64,000 nucleotides of DNA, taken from Nakamurella lactea DSM 19367. Its GTDB lineage: Bacteria > Actinomycetota > Actinomycetes > Mycobacteriales > Nakamurellaceae. Of the stretch, positions 8,667 to 17,259 are shown in pieces. The DNA lies in assembly GCF_000426645.1 (NCBI RefSeq), contig NZ_AUFT01000007.1:248001-312000 (forward strand). Reading direction: 5' to 3'. Positions within the stretch are counted from its first letter, which is position 1, and every line of letters begins with the position of its first letter. A model generated the notes under the pieces. The model was given only the letters and a program-made list of their open reading frames with translations, was not told where the DNA came from and made no database searches. A program made the position numbers and the translations under genes.

Positions 8667-8825
8667 TCCGATCAGTGTTCCACCCGGGTCCGACAGTGTC
8701 CGGGTCTTTTCGGCGGCGGCCATCTCCCCAGCATGGATCCCCGCGGGATCGTGTGGGTGGTGCTGGCAATACCCGGATCAGCGGGCACTCCCGACTTCGT
8801 CGCGAGCGCACGCAGGCTCGAACTC

Positions 8826-10265
8826 ATGACCACCATCGCCCCAGCAGGCACCACCGGCGCCGCAGCGCCAGGCACGAATCCGCCCGGAACCAAATCGACC
8901 GCCGTGCTGGCGACCTTGCTGGTCGGCCAGTTCATGGGAGTCCTCGACACCTCGATCGCCAACGTCGCCGCACCGACCATCGGCGTCGAGCTGCGCACCA
9001 CGGGTGCTCAGCTGCAACTGATCGTCTCCGGCTACCTGATCAGCTACGCCGTACTGCTGATCACCGGCGCCCGATTGGGCGATCGGATCGGTCACGGCCG
9101 GATGTTCCGGTTCGGCGCCGCGTTCTTCACGCTGATGTCGCTGGCCTGCGGATTGGCACCGAACGGCCCGACCCTGATCGTCTTCCGGGTGCTGCAGGGC
9201 GCCGGCGCCGCAATGATGGCGCCGCAGGTGATGAGCCTGATCCAGCGGCTGTTCGGCGGTGGACATCGAGCGCGCGCCCTGAGTCTGTACGCCGCGGTCA
9301 ACTCGTGCGGCATCGTCGTCGGCCAGGTGCTCGGCGGGGTGCTGGTGAGTGCCAACCTGTTCGGGTCGGGCTGGCGGCCGGTGTTCCTGGTGAATGTGCC
9401 GATCGGCGCTGCGTTGCTGTGGCTGGCCGCCCGCCGGCTGCCGGCGGAGTCCGGCGACCCCGCGCGTCGGATGGATCTGCCGGGCGTCGGCGCGTTGTCC
9501 GTCACGGTGGCCGCCTTGGTGATCCCGCTGGTTCTCGGTAACGAGCTCGGTTGGCCCACCTGGAGCTGGATCGTCTTGGGCGGCAGCGTGATCGCTTTCG
9601 TGGGCTTCGTGCTGATCGAACGTTCGGTGGCTGCCGCCGGTGGTGCGCCGCTGGTGTCGGCCCGGGTGCTGCGGTCGCCGGGTCTGGCCCCGGCCGCCGT
9701 CTCGATGATGATCGGGATGGCGGTCTACGCCGGCTACCTCTTCTCGATGGCGCTGCATCTGCAGTCCGGGCTCGGCCTGTCGGCTGTCCGGACCGGATTG
9801 ATGTTCTCTCCCATGGCGATCGGGTTCGGCGCAGTCGGCCTGCTGTGGCGGCGACTGCCGGCCAGGTGGCATGTCGCGATCATCCCGGTCGGTCTGACGA
9901 TCGCCGCCCTCGCCTACGCCGCGTTGGTCCCGCTGCTCGCGGACGGGCACACCGGGCCGTGGCTGGAACTGAACCTGCTGGTGCTGGGATCGGCGACCGG
10001 GCTTGCGTTTTCGCCGCTGTTCACCGTTGCGCTGGCCGAGGTGAAGTTGACCGACGCGGCCGAGGCGAGCGGCCTGATGACCACGGTGATGCAACTCGGT
10101 CAGGTGATAGGAGTGGCCACCATCGGCACCCTGTTCCTGTCCCGACTGGACGGCGCCGGCCCGCAGGCGTCATCGGACGCGATGGGAATCACCGGCTGGG
10201 TGCTCGGGTTCGGAACGCTGGTGGCCGCGGGGATCAGCGCCCTGTTGCTGCGCCGCCGCCGGTGA
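8826..10265 (+). CDS. EmrB/QacA-type MFS drug exporter
   Basis: A 479-residue membrane protein with about 14 predicted transmembrane segments. It shows the family features GQFMGVLDTSIANVA (motif D1, helix 1), GARLGDRIGHGRMF (motif A between helices 2 and 3), and a proline/glycine-rich motif C region (AAVNSCGIVVGQVLGG). It should expel drugs or small toxic molecules using the proton gradient. The ATG at 8826 leaves about 30 polar residues before helix 1. Being divergent from the MmyB-family regulator suggests ligand-induced efflux. Confidence 0.9.
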   Translation: MTTIAPAGTTGAAAPGTNPPGTKSTAVLATLLVGQFMGVLDTSIANVAAPTIGVELRTTGAQLQLIVSGYLISYAVLLITGARLGDRIGHGRMFRFGAAFFTLMSLACGLAPNGPTLIVFRVLQGAGAAMMAPQVMSLIQRLFGGGHRARALSLYAAVNSCGIVVGQVLGGVLVSANLFGSGWRPVFLVNVPIGAALLWLAARRLPAESGDPARRMDLPGVGALSVTVAALVIPLVLGNELGWPTWSWIVLGGSVIAFVGFVLIERSVAAAGGAPLVSARVLRSPGLAPAAVSMMIGMAVYAGYLFSMALHLQSGLGLSAVRTGLMFSPMAIGFGAVGLLWRRLPARWHVAIIPVGLTIAALAYAALVPLLADGHTGPWLELNLLVLGSATGLAFSPLFTVALAEVKLTDAAEASGLMTTVMQLGQVIGVATIGTLFLSRLDGAGPQASSDAMGITGWVLGFGTLVAAGISALLLRRRR

Positions 10266-10270
10266 CGATC

Positions 10271-10374
10271 CGGGACAACCCTGCTACGCCGTCGAGGTTG
10301 CAGGCGTAGCGGGGTTGTCCCGCCGGGTGGCGTAGCGGGGTTGTCCCGCCGGGTGGCGTAGCGGGGTTGTCCCG
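10271..10374. repeat. GTAGCGGGGTTGTCCCG tandem repeat with inverted copy, between convergent genes
   Basis: Two full 26-base units (10303-10328, 10329-10354) and one partial unit (10355-10374) begin GGCGTAGCGGGGTTGTCCCG. A 20-base inverted copy with one mismatch lies at 10271-10290, so the transcript can fold into a strong stem with the first unit. The array fills the whole gap between the stops of two convergent genes, so it may end transcription from both sides. A single further copy occurs at 29593-29612. Confidence 0.85.
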
Positions 10375-11751
10375 TCAGCCGACGATGCCCTGGGACCTGG
10401 CCTTGGCCAACCAATCCGGGAACTCGCTGAGCAGCAGCTGGTAGAGCTGGGCGTCGTCCAGTGCGTCGACGTCCTTCACCGGGAAGAACCCGACGTTGTC
10501 GACGACCCGGCCTTCCATGTCGTCCAACTTCTCCAGGATGCCGAACGCGCCGGCCTTGCCGATCCCGACGAACTGCCAGAAGGCAGGCAGGGCAGCGGCT
10601 TTCACGATCAGATCGGTGATCGGCTTCTTCCGGTGGAACCCGCCGTCGGTGAAGAACAGCACCAGCGTCGGCATCGGGTCGCCGACGGTGAGGGAGCCGA
10701 TGATCTCGGTGAGGATCGGGATCTCGTCGTTGACCCCACCGATCCGCCGGTAGTCGATGCCGCCGTGCTTCCCGGACAGGTGCACGTACTCGGCGATCCA
10801 TTCGTCCAGCTGCGCCACCTGCAGATCCGGCAGCTTGAAGAAACTCTCGGCGTACAGATAGCACTCCAACGAGCCGTCGTCGTCGAGTTGGATGGCCACC
10901 GGCACCATCCGCTCGACCACCCGATGCACCACGCCCTTCTTGTACTCGCGGCTCATCGACCCGGTCTTGTCCAGCACCAGCACCACCCTGGCCCGTAAGC
11001 CGGTCGCGTTCTTGGTGAGCAGCACCTGGTGCACGGCATTCTTGCGCAGGTCCAGTTGCTGCCGCTTGACCAGCGACAGCTTCTCCTCGCCGGGCACGGA
11101 TCGGGGACCTTGCGCCGGTGCGGGGGCCGTCGGCGCGGCCGGTTCCGGCACCACGGCGGGCCCGGGGCTGACGGGAATCGCCGCCACCGGCGGCGCGGCG
11201 GGCGCGGTGGGCACCGGCGGTGTGACCGATGGAGCGGCGGCCGGCGGCTCGGGTGTGGGCTCCTCGACCTGCACGCCGTACTCCCGGGCGAGCGCTGCCA
11301 GCCCGGCGTCCCAGCCGGCGGAGACGTTGCGCAGCTTCCAGCCGTCACCGCGGCGGTAGATCTCGACCAGGATCGCGGCGCGCTCGGTGGTCAGCCCGGT
11401 GGCCGGCGCCGAGTGCTGCTGGCCCTGCGACACCGTCGCCGCGAGACCGGCGATGCCGGACAGCGAGCCGCCGACGCTGTCGTCCAGCGCCACCGACACC
11501 ACCAGCGTCGTCACCGCAGCCGGCACCCCGGTCAAACAGACCCGGACGCCGCCAGGCCCGGTGAGCTCGACCGCGCCCTCGGGTGAGCGCGGCTGATTGA
11601 AGAACACCATGTCGGCGTCGCTGCGTACCTTCCCGTCAGCCCCGATCTGGAAGACCAGCAGATCCACCGATCCGGGCGCGGCGCCGGTCACCGCGACCTC
11701 AAGGTCGGACGAGCTCAGGAGGATGTTGGCGCCGCGGTCGAGTGTGCTCAC
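10375..11751 (-). CDS. TerD-domain and VWA-domain (TerF-like) protein
   Basis: A 458-residue cytosolic protein. The N-terminal third (residues about 1-180) is a TerD-like calcium-binding domain (LDRGANILLSSSD at the start, DLLVFQIGADG). A Pro/Ala-rich linker of about 80 residues follows, then a TerF-type von Willebrand A domain with a metal-site motif DKTGSMS and a later FFTDGG. Families of this kind belong to tellurite-resistance/stress modules, where they are proposed to sense chemical stress at membranes. No other ter genes are nearby. The GTG at 11751 gives a natural TerD start; a second GTG lies one codon upstream. Confidence 0.85.
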   Translation of the reverse strand: MSTLDRGANILLSSSDLEVAVTGAAPGSVDLLVFQIGADGKVRSDADMVFFNQPRSPEGAVELTGPGGVRVCLTGVPAAVTTLVVSVALDDSVGGSLSGIAGLAATVSQGQQHSAPATGLTTERAAILVEIYRRGDGWKLRNVSAGWDAGLAALAREYGVQVEEPTPEPPAAAPSVTPPVPTAPAAPPVAAIPVSPGPAVVPEPAAPTAPAPAQGPRSVPGEEKLSLVKRQQLDLRKNAVHQVLLTKNATGLRARVVLVLDKTGSMSREYKKGVVHRVVERMVPVAIQLDDDGSLECYLYAESFFKLPDLQVAQLDEWIAEYVHLSGKHGGIDYRRIGGVNDEIPILTEIIGSLTVGDPMPTLVLFFTDGGFHRKKPITDLIVKAAALPAFWQFVGIGKAGAFGILEKLDDMEGRVVDNVGFFPVKDVDALDDAQLYQLLLSEFPDWLAKARSQGIVG

Positions 11752-11815
11752 CACACCAGCCTGACATGAAGCGCGGTGGCTTGGCCGGTCCGGGCGGGGT
11801 GGCAGGATCGCACCG

Positions 11816-12343
11816 GTGACGATCATTGCAGCCGCGGACGGCTCTGCCCTCGGAAACCCCGGACCGGCCGGCTGGGGCTGGTACATCGACGAGGACCGGT
11901 GGGCCTGCGGCGGCTGGCCACACGGCACCAACAACATGGGCGAGTTGACCGCGGTGCTCGACCTGCTTCGGCAGACCGCTCACCTGGAAGACGACCTGCT
12001 GGTCTACTGCGACAGCCTGTACGCCATCAACTCGATCACCAAGTGGATCCCGGGGTGGAAGCGCAACGGCTGGGTCAAGAAGGACCGCAAGCCGGTGCTC
12101 AACGTGGAGATCATGAAGGCGCTGGACGCGGCCATGGCCGGTCGGCGGGTCCGGTTCGAGTGGGTCAAGGGCCACGCCGGGCACCCGCTCAACGAGGAGG
12201 CCGACCGACTGGCCAACGGCGCGGCGCTGGCCTACAAGGATGGCGTGGTTCCCGATCCCGGGCCGGGCATCCCCGGGGCCTCTGCGGCGCCGGCTCCGGC
12301 TCAGCCGGCGTCCGCTCCGGCTGATGATGGCACCCTGTGGTGA
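11816..12343 (+). CDS. rnhA: Ribonuclease HI
   Basis: A 175-residue enzyme that cuts the RNA strand of RNA-DNA hybrids during replication and R-loop removal. The four catalytic acids are present: Asp8 (ADGSALGNPGPAG), Glu43 (NNMGELTAV), Asp66 (VYCDSLYA) and Asp130 (LNEEADRLA), with a catalytic-loop histidine in GHAGHP around residues 120-123. The core matches E. coli RNase HI (155 residues), with an added Pro/Ala-rich tail of about 30 residues. The GTG start gives the usual N-terminus of the family. It is divergent from the TerD-VWA gene. Confidence 0.93.
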   Translation: MTIIAAADGSALGNPGPAGWGWYIDEDRWACGGWPHGTNNMGELTAVLDLLRQTAHLEDDLLVYCDSLYAINSITKWIPGWKRNGWVKKDRKPVLNVEIMKALDAAMAGRRVRFEWVKGHAGHPLNEEADRLANGAALAYKDGVVPDPGPGIPGASAAPAPAQPASAPADDGTLW

Positions 12344-12416
12344 GCTGACAACCTCGCTCCCCGGAGTACATCGAGCGTGCGCTGGAGCGGCTCGTCCGGT
12401 GCACTCGACGAAACAT

Positions 12417-12447
12417 TTGCCCTGACGTCGGCGTCAACGCCTACCGT
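12417..12447 (+). promoter_or_regulatory. MerR-type promoter with 19-base spacer and dyad operator
   Basis: A -35-like TTGCCC (12417-12422) and a -10-like TACCGT (12442-12447) are separated by 19 bases, the over-long spacing characteristic of promoters activated by MerR proteins. The spacer holds the perfect dyad TGACG-TCGG-CGTCA (12423-12436). Transcription would begin at about 12454-12455, at the ATG of the MerR gene, so the message would be leaderless. This suggests autoregulation and probable control of the downstream thioredoxin gene. Confidence 0.6.
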
Positions 12448-12454
12448 CGGATCC

Positions 12455-12817
12455 ATGCAGATCTCCGAGTTGGCCGAGCAGGCCGGCACCACACCCAGGG
12501 CGCTGCGTTTCTACGAGCAGTCCGGCCTGCTGACGGCCGTCCGCGACCAGCGCGGGTACCGCAGCTACGACGAACGTGACCTGGCCGTCGTCCGGCAGAT
12601 CCGCTCGCTGGCCGATATCGGGTTCTCGCTCGACGAGACCCGTCCGTTCGTCGAGTGCCTGCGGGCCGGTAACAGCTGCGGTGACGTCTGCAGCGGGTCG
12701 ATCGAAGGCTACCGCCGTAAGCTCACCGAACTCGACGCCGCGATCGCCGAGCTGCAGGCCGCCAGGAGCAAGATCAGCGCCGCCCTGGACGCCGTCGATC
12801 AACACGCTGGTTACTGA
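12455..12817 (+). CDS. MerR-family transcriptional regulator (putative redox sensor)
   Basis: A 120-residue regulator with the N-terminal winged helix of MerR (QISELAEQAGTTPRALRFYEQ split across helix 2, then LLTAVRDQRGYRSYDE), followed by the dimerising coiled coil. Three cysteines (68, 75, 79; ECLRAGNSC and GDVC) sit where MerR relatives bind metals or sense oxidants. The ATG at 12455 lies directly after the -10 of its own MerR-type promoter. Thioredoxin follows about 100 bases downstream on the same strand, so a thiol or oxidant signal is likely, though this is inferred. Confidence 0.88.
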   Translation: MQISELAEQAGTTPRALRFYEQSGLLTAVRDQRGYRSYDERDLAVVRQIRSLADIGFSLDETRPFVECLRAGNSCGDVCSGSIEGYRRKLTELDAAIAELQAARSKISAALDAVDQHAGY

Positions 12818-12918
12818 GAACTCGTCGTCAGTCGGCCGGATCCTGACCCAGGAGGCAGAAAAAGGTCCACTGGCGACGAGTCTCCAGGATCCTCATCCGC
12901 TTCCACCGAAGGAGAACC

Positions 12919-13266
12919 ATGACCGCTCATGCCCCGCCAACCGGCGTCAGCCTGGTCACCGCCGCCGACTTCGAGGCGCAGGTGCTGAATTCGCCGCGCC
13001 CGGTTCTGGTCGAGTTCGGCGCCGACTGGTGCCCGCCCTGCCGGGTGATCGAGCCGGTGCTGGCCGCCATCGCCGCCGACCGCGCCGACACCCTGCGGGT
13101 GGTCACTGTCGATGCCGACGACGACCCCGAGATCGCCGGCCGCTACGGCATTCTCGGTCTGCCGACGCTGATGGTCTTCACCGGGGGTATCCCGGTGATG
13201 CAGGTGACCGGCGCCCGTTCCAAGACCCGGCTGACCGCCGAGATCGACGCCGCCCTCGCCGGCTGA
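12919..13266 (+). CDS. Thioredoxin
   Basis: A 115-residue thiol-disulfide oxidoreductase of the cytosol. The active site is WCPPC (Trp37-Cys41), in which the usual glycine is replaced by proline, and cis-Pro82 lies in GLPTLMVF. The WCPPC change alters redox potential in related proteins, but the direction is not predictable here. A ribosome site GAAGGAG precedes the ATG. It follows the MerR regulator, and converges with the diguanylate cyclase gene with only 8 bases between stops. Confidence 0.93.
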   Translation: MTAHAPPTGVSLVTAADFEAQVLNSPRPVLVEFGADWCPPCRVIEPVLAAIAADRADTLRVVTVDADDDPEIAGRYGILGLPTLMVFTGGIPVMQVTGARSKTRLTAEIDAALAG

Positions 13267-13274
13267 GGCCGAAC

Positions 13275-14222
13275 TCAGAACAGCGAGCGTCCGCGTTTGG
13301 CGGCGATCAGGTTCGCGTCGGCCCTGGCCAGCAGAGACGGCAGGTCGTCACCCGGTCTGGACGTCGTCGTGCCAGAGGACCAATGCGCCGGATGTGCCTG
13401 CTCCAACCGCCGGACGATCGGCGTCAGTCCTGATCCGGGAGTGTCCGGCAACAGGACGAGGAATTCGTCACCGCCGAACCTGCCGAGCATGCCGTCATCC
13501 CCGATCGCCGTGCTCCAGGCGCGGGCGACGGAAGCGAGCAGGGCGTCGCCGGCCAGGTGACCGTGCTCGTCGTTCACCGATTTGAAGTGGTCGAGGTCCA
13601 GCAGCACGATGCTCAACGGACGCCTGCCATCGGAGCGCAACTCGTATTCGGCGATCCGCACCAGCCAGGTCCGGTTCAGGGCACCGGTCAGCGAGTCGGT
13701 CGACCCGGTGCGGCGGAGTCGTTGGGTCAGCTGGGAGAGCACCAGGCTCACCGCGACCGCGACGATGACGGCCGGGATGATGCCCATCAACAACGGCGAT
13801 GTGCCGGAGATTCTGGCACCGACGCAGTAGCTGACGACGCTCAGTGCCACCTGCCAGCCGAGGCTGCGGCGGGTGGCGAAGTAGCCGAGGTACATGCAGG
13901 TCGCGATCATCGCCGGGGCCAGCCCGAGGACCCCGACCGCGGTGACGGCGATGGCCGCGAGGGTGGCGATCAGCAATGAGTAGAGGTTGATCAACCCGGT
14001 GAGGACAGCGGTCGGGATCCGGGCGGCCAGCACCAGCAACAGCCCGGCGGCCACCAGCCCGACACCGCCGAAGACGGCGAGCGCCTCGTACCTGGCCTGC
14101 GGGTTCTGCCGGACCAGCACCACCAACAGACACAAGGCCCCGCCCAATGCGTAGAGCAGGGACAGCAGCCGCGCCCTGGTGACCCGATGATCCTGTTGCC
14201 AGGCCCTCTCCAAGTACTGCAT
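13275..14222 (-). CDS. Membrane-bound diguanylate cyclase (GGDEF)
   Basis: A 315-residue protein. About six hydrophobic helices occupy residues 15-165, followed by a GGDEF domain (residues about 170-310) that makes cyclic di-GMP from two GTP. The active-site loop GGDEF is intact at residues 250-254, and LDLDHFKSVND gives the metal-binding Asp of the first strand. The inhibitory RxxD site expected five residues before GGDEF is GDDG instead, so product inhibition through that site is probably absent. The ATG at 14222 is the only sensible start. Confidence 0.92.
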   Translation of the reverse strand: MQYLERAWQQDHRVTRARLLSLLYALGGALCLLVVLVRQNPQARYEALAVFGGVGLVAAGLLLVLAARIPTAVLTGLINLYSLLIATLAAIAVTAVGVLGLAPAMIATCMYLGYFATRRSLGWQVALSVVSYCVGARISGTSPLLMGIIPAVIVAVAVSLVLSQLTQRLRRTGSTDSLTGALNRTWLVRIAEYELRSDGRRPLSIVLLDLDHFKSVNDEHGHLAGDALLASVARAWSTAIGDDGMLGRFGGDEFLVLLPDTPGSGLTPIVRRLEQAHPAHWSSGTTTSRPGDDLPSLLARADANLIAAKRGRSLF

Positions 14223-14424
14223 GACGCGTCCCCTTCGGCGTGAATGGGCTACCGCCGCCCGATCACCGGCGCCCCATCCCGGACGAAGATTACCCGCACC
14301 GGCACTGGCGGGTTCGGCCGGAAAGTTCTGAATTCAACCGATGAGTTGAGCAGTCGAGGCCGGTCTCAACCGGCGCGGACGCCTGCCGACCAGGTCGGCG
14401 TCATCGGGAAGAAGGAGCACCATC

Positions 14425-14901
14425 ATGCCCAGCATCGTCACCAACCTGTGGTTCGACGGCCAGGCCGAGGAGGCCGCAAGGTTCTACACGGAGCTGTTCG
14501 GCGGCACGGTCGGCCGGGCGTTGCCGTACGGCCCCGACCAGCCAGGGGTCGAGGGAACGACCATGACGGTCGACTTCGAGATCCTCGGGATGAAACTGAC
14601 CGGGATCAACGGCGGCCCGCAGTTCCCGTTCACCGAGGCGGTGTCGCTGGAAGTGCAGTGCGAGACGCAGCAGGAGCTCGACCGGATCTGGTTCGCGCTG
14701 GTCGACGGCGGCAAGCCCGGACCGTGCGGTTGGTGCAAGGACAGGTACGGGCTGTCGTGGCAGATCACCCCGAACCTGCTCGGCGCGCTACTGGAGGATG
14801 GGGATCCGGACGGCATCAACCGGGCGATGAAGGTGGTGCTGTCCACCGACGGGCAGCCGCTGAACTTCGCCGCGATCCGGGCGGCCTACGACCGGGAATG
14901 A
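14425..14901 (+). CDS. VOC-family protein (PhnB/3-demethylubiquinone methyltransferase-like)
   Basis: A 158-residue protein of the vicinal-oxygen-chelate fold, PhnB-like subgroup. It has the typical opening TNLWFDGQAEEAARFYTELF, written here in two parts of the same motif, and the mid-protein WFALVDGG and CGWCKDRYGLSWQI segments. Members of this subgroup are often single-domain proteins of unknown reaction; the name demethylubiquinone methyltransferase is historical. GAAGGAG lies 7 bases before the ATG. It stands alone. Confidence 0.88.
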   Translation: MPSIVTNLWFDGQAEEAARFYTELFGGTVGRALPYGPDQPGVEGTTMTVDFEILGMKLTGINGGPQFPFTEAVSLEVQCETQQELDRIWFALVDGGKPGPCGWCKDRYGLSWQITPNLLGALLEDGDPDGINRAMKVVLSTDGQPLNFAAIRAAYDRE

Positions 14902-14989
14902 CGGCTGGCGATCCGCACCGACGCCAGGATCCGCCAGGCTGAGGGTCGCTCGCGACGGAGCGGCTGGGACGTCCGCCGAACAGGCCGGC

Positions 14990-15553
14990 TCAGCCGACGA
15001 CCGGGTCGAAGTCAAAGGCGGGCAGGCCGTCGATGCTCGTGCTGTTCTTGGTGCGCCGGTAGTCGGCTCGGCCGTCGGGCCCCTTGCGCTCCATGTGCTG
15101 CGGCAGCAGTTCGCGTTCGCCGGCGTACTCCATCAGCGGCACACCGTAGCCGCACGAGTCGGAGATGCGCTGCACGTCGACCACGATCACCGCGCGGCTT
15201 CCGGGGACCTCGGCGAACAACGGGGCCAGGTCGTTGAACTCGTCGTCGTAGATCGTCACGAACCGCCCATGGCCGTGCAGGCGGACCACATTCGGCGGCC
15301 CTTCGAACGCGCAGAACATCAGGGTGATCCGGCCGTTGTCCCGAAGGTGTGCAATGGTTTCGGCGCCACTGGCGGTGATGTCGAGATAGGCGACCGTGTG
15401 ATCGTCGATCACCACGAAGGTGCCGCCGATCCCCTTCGGCGACACGTTGACCCGGCCGCCGCTGCCGCTCGGCGCTGTCGCGACGAAGAACATCCGCTGT
15501 CGTTCGATGAACTCCCGCAGGCGCCCGTCGATCCGTTCGTGAACCTTTCCCAT
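14990..15553 (-). CDS. Pyridoxamine 5'-phosphate oxidase-family flavin/F420-binding protein
   Basis: A 187-residue split-barrel protein. It starts MGKVHERIDGRL and carries the family core VNVSPKGIGGTF, TVAYLDITASGAET and the RITLMFCAF strand. Members bind FMN or F420 and include general stress or heme-handling proteins; the particular substrate is not readable. The ATG at 15553 fits the usual family start, whereas an upstream in-frame start at 15640 would add sequence that overlaps the divergent promoter region. The gene is divergent from the small basic protein gene at 15655. Confidence 0.85.
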   Translation of the reverse strand: MGKVHERIDGRLREFIERQRMFFVATAPSGSGGRVNVSPKGIGGTFVVIDDHTVAYLDITASGAETIAHLRDNGRITLMFCAFEGPPNVVRLHGHGRFVTIYDDEFNDLAPLFAEVPGSRAVIVVDVQRISDSCGYGVPLMEYAGERELLPQHMERKGPDGRADYRRTKNSTSIDGLPAFDFDPVVG

Positions 15554-15654
15554 TCGCCAACGGTAGCGCCATGGCCCGCCGGCGCTCGGGCCGCCGACCC
15601 GCGGGGTACCGTCGACAGTTCGGGACCGGTTCGGTTCCACAGCGGAGGATCACC

Positions 15655-15789
15655 ATGTCCGACAAATCACCTCGCAGCAGTCTGTCGAAGAAATCCGGCA
15701 AGTCGCTGAAGGAGAAGCGCGCCGAAAAGAAGGCCAAGGTCGACCACACCCACGACGCCGAGATCGTCGCGAAGGTCAAGAAGCGCTGA
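15655..15789 (+). CDS. Small basic conserved actinobacterial protein
   Basis: A 44-residue, highly charged protein (MSDKSPRSSLSKKSGK, then alternating Lys/Glu). GGAGGATCACC precedes the ATG, and the coding-like sequence begins exactly there. Short Lys-rich proteins with this opening are widespread in actinomycetes with no known function. It ends 10 bases before the MFS gene and is probably co-transcribed with it. Confidence 0.75.
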   Translation: MSDKSPRSSLSKKSGKSLKEKRAEKKAKVDHTHDAEIVAKVKKR

Positions 15790-15799
15790 CCGTGGCCTG

Positions 15800-17236
15800 A
15801 TGGCAACACTCCTGCAGCGGCTGCGGGAGACCGCCGGCGGTCCGGGGCGGCTACGGGTCGTGGTGCTGCTCGCCGCGGCCCTGTCGTCGGCGGCCGGCGT
15901 GCAGACGATCGCCGCCGCGGTCGCGCCGGATCTCAAGCAGGCCTTGGGCATCGACAACGTCCAGATCGGTCTGCTGGTCACCGCGGCGAGCCTGATGGGC
16001 GCCGCCACCACCCTGCCGTTCGGGCTGCTGGCCGACCGGGTGCCGCGGGTGCGGCTGCTGGCCGGCTGCGTGGTGCTGTGGTCGACAGCGATCGTGATCG
16101 AAGGGTCGGCGCAGAGCTACGGGATGGTGCTGGCGGCACAGCTGTTGCTCGGCGCCGGGATCGGCGCGGCGACGCCGGTTGTCGCATCGCTGACGGGTGA
16201 CCTGTTCCCGCCCGCCGATCGGGGCCGGGTCTTCGGGCTGATCCTGGCCGGCGAATTCGCGGGTGCCGCGGTCGGGCTGCTGGTGGCCGGCGAGATCGCC
16301 GCACTGTGGTCGTGGCGGGGGTCGTTCTGGCTGTTGGCGATCCCGAGCCTGCTGCTCGCCGTGCTACTGCTGCGGCTGCTGCCCGAGCCGGTCCGCGGTG
16401 GTATGGGCGAGCTGCCGGCGCCCGTCGAGGTCGGTGAAATTCGTTCGGGCACAGTGAGTCTGGCGCAACTCACGACCGACGCCGGCGTCGAACCGAATCC
16501 CGCGCTGGTGCTCACCGAGGATCCGACGAACAAGTCACTACGCTGGGCGGTGCGCTACGTGCTGTCCATCCGGAGCAACGTGCTGCTGATCGTGGCGTCG
16601 GCGCTGGCGTACTACTACACGGCCGGCATGCAGACCTTCGCCGTGGTGTTCCTGCGCGGCCGCTTCGACCTGGGCCAGGGAATCGCCACCGCGTTGCTGG
16701 TGGTGATCGGGCTCGGCGTGATCACCGGAACCCTGGTCACCGGTCCACTTTCCGACCGGTTCATCGCCCGGGGCCGGATCGCCGCCCGGCCGATCGCCGG
16801 TGGGCTGTCCTGCCTGGCCGCGGTGATCTTCTTCGTCCCCGGGTTCTTCGCGGTGTCGTTGGCGATCTCGTTGCCGCTGTTCTTCCTCGGCTCGGCCGGC
16901 ATCGGCGGCGCCAATCCGCCGCTGGACGCCGCGCGGTTGGACATCATGCACTCGAGGCTGTGGGGTCGGGCCGAGAGTGTCCGCAATTTCCTGCAGACGC
17001 TGCTCAAGTCCTCCGCGCCCCTGGTATTCGGCTGGTTGTCCGGGGTGTTGTCGCCGGCCGGCGACAACCCCGATCAGGTCCAGGGCGGCGGCGCGATCGG
17101 TCTGGACCGGGCGTTCCTGGTGATGCTGGTGGTGCTGGCCGTCGCGGCCGGAATCCTGCTGCTGGCCGCCCGGCGTTGGTACCCACGGGACGTGGCGACC
17201 GCGATCGCCTCGGAACGAGCGACCAGAGCGGGCTGA
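15800..17236 (+). CDS. MFS transporter
   Basis: A 478-residue membrane protein with about 12 transmembrane helices. The first half contains GLLADRVPRVRLLAG (motif A), and GAGIGAATPVVASL lies in helix 5. A charged cytoplasmic loop of about 70 residues separates the two halves. It resembles the general metabolite or drug transporter branch of the major facilitator superfamily; the substrate is unknown. The ATG is preceded by CCTGATGG with no strong ribosome site, so translation may depend on the short gene upstream. Confidence 0.85.
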   Translation: MATLLQRLRETAGGPGRLRVVVLLAAALSSAAGVQTIAAAVAPDLKQALGIDNVQIGLLVTAASLMGAATTLPFGLLADRVPRVRLLAGCVVLWSTAIVIEGSAQSYGMVLAAQLLLGAGIGAATPVVASLTGDLFPPADRGRVFGLILAGEFAGAAVGLLVAGEIAALWSWRGSFWLLAIPSLLLAVLLLRLLPEPVRGGMGELPAPVEVGEIRSGTVSLAQLTTDAGVEPNPALVLTEDPTNKSLRWAVRYVLSIRSNVLLIVASALAYYYTAGMQTFAVVFLRGRFDLGQGIATALLVVIGLGVITGTLVTGPLSDRFIARGRIAARPIAGGLSCLAAVIFFVPGFFAVSLAISLPLFFLGSAGIGGANPPLDAARLDIMHSRLWGRAESVRNFLQTLLKSSAPLVFGWLSGVLSPAGDNPDQVQGGGAIGLDRAFLVMLVVLAVAAGILLLAARRWYPRDVATAIASERATRAG

Positions 17237-17259
17237 CGATTTCGCCCACCCACCCCGGA

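Noticed and set aside
10303-10374. CRISPR-like array
   Set aside because: The units are directly adjacent, with no variable spacers, and no cas genes are near.
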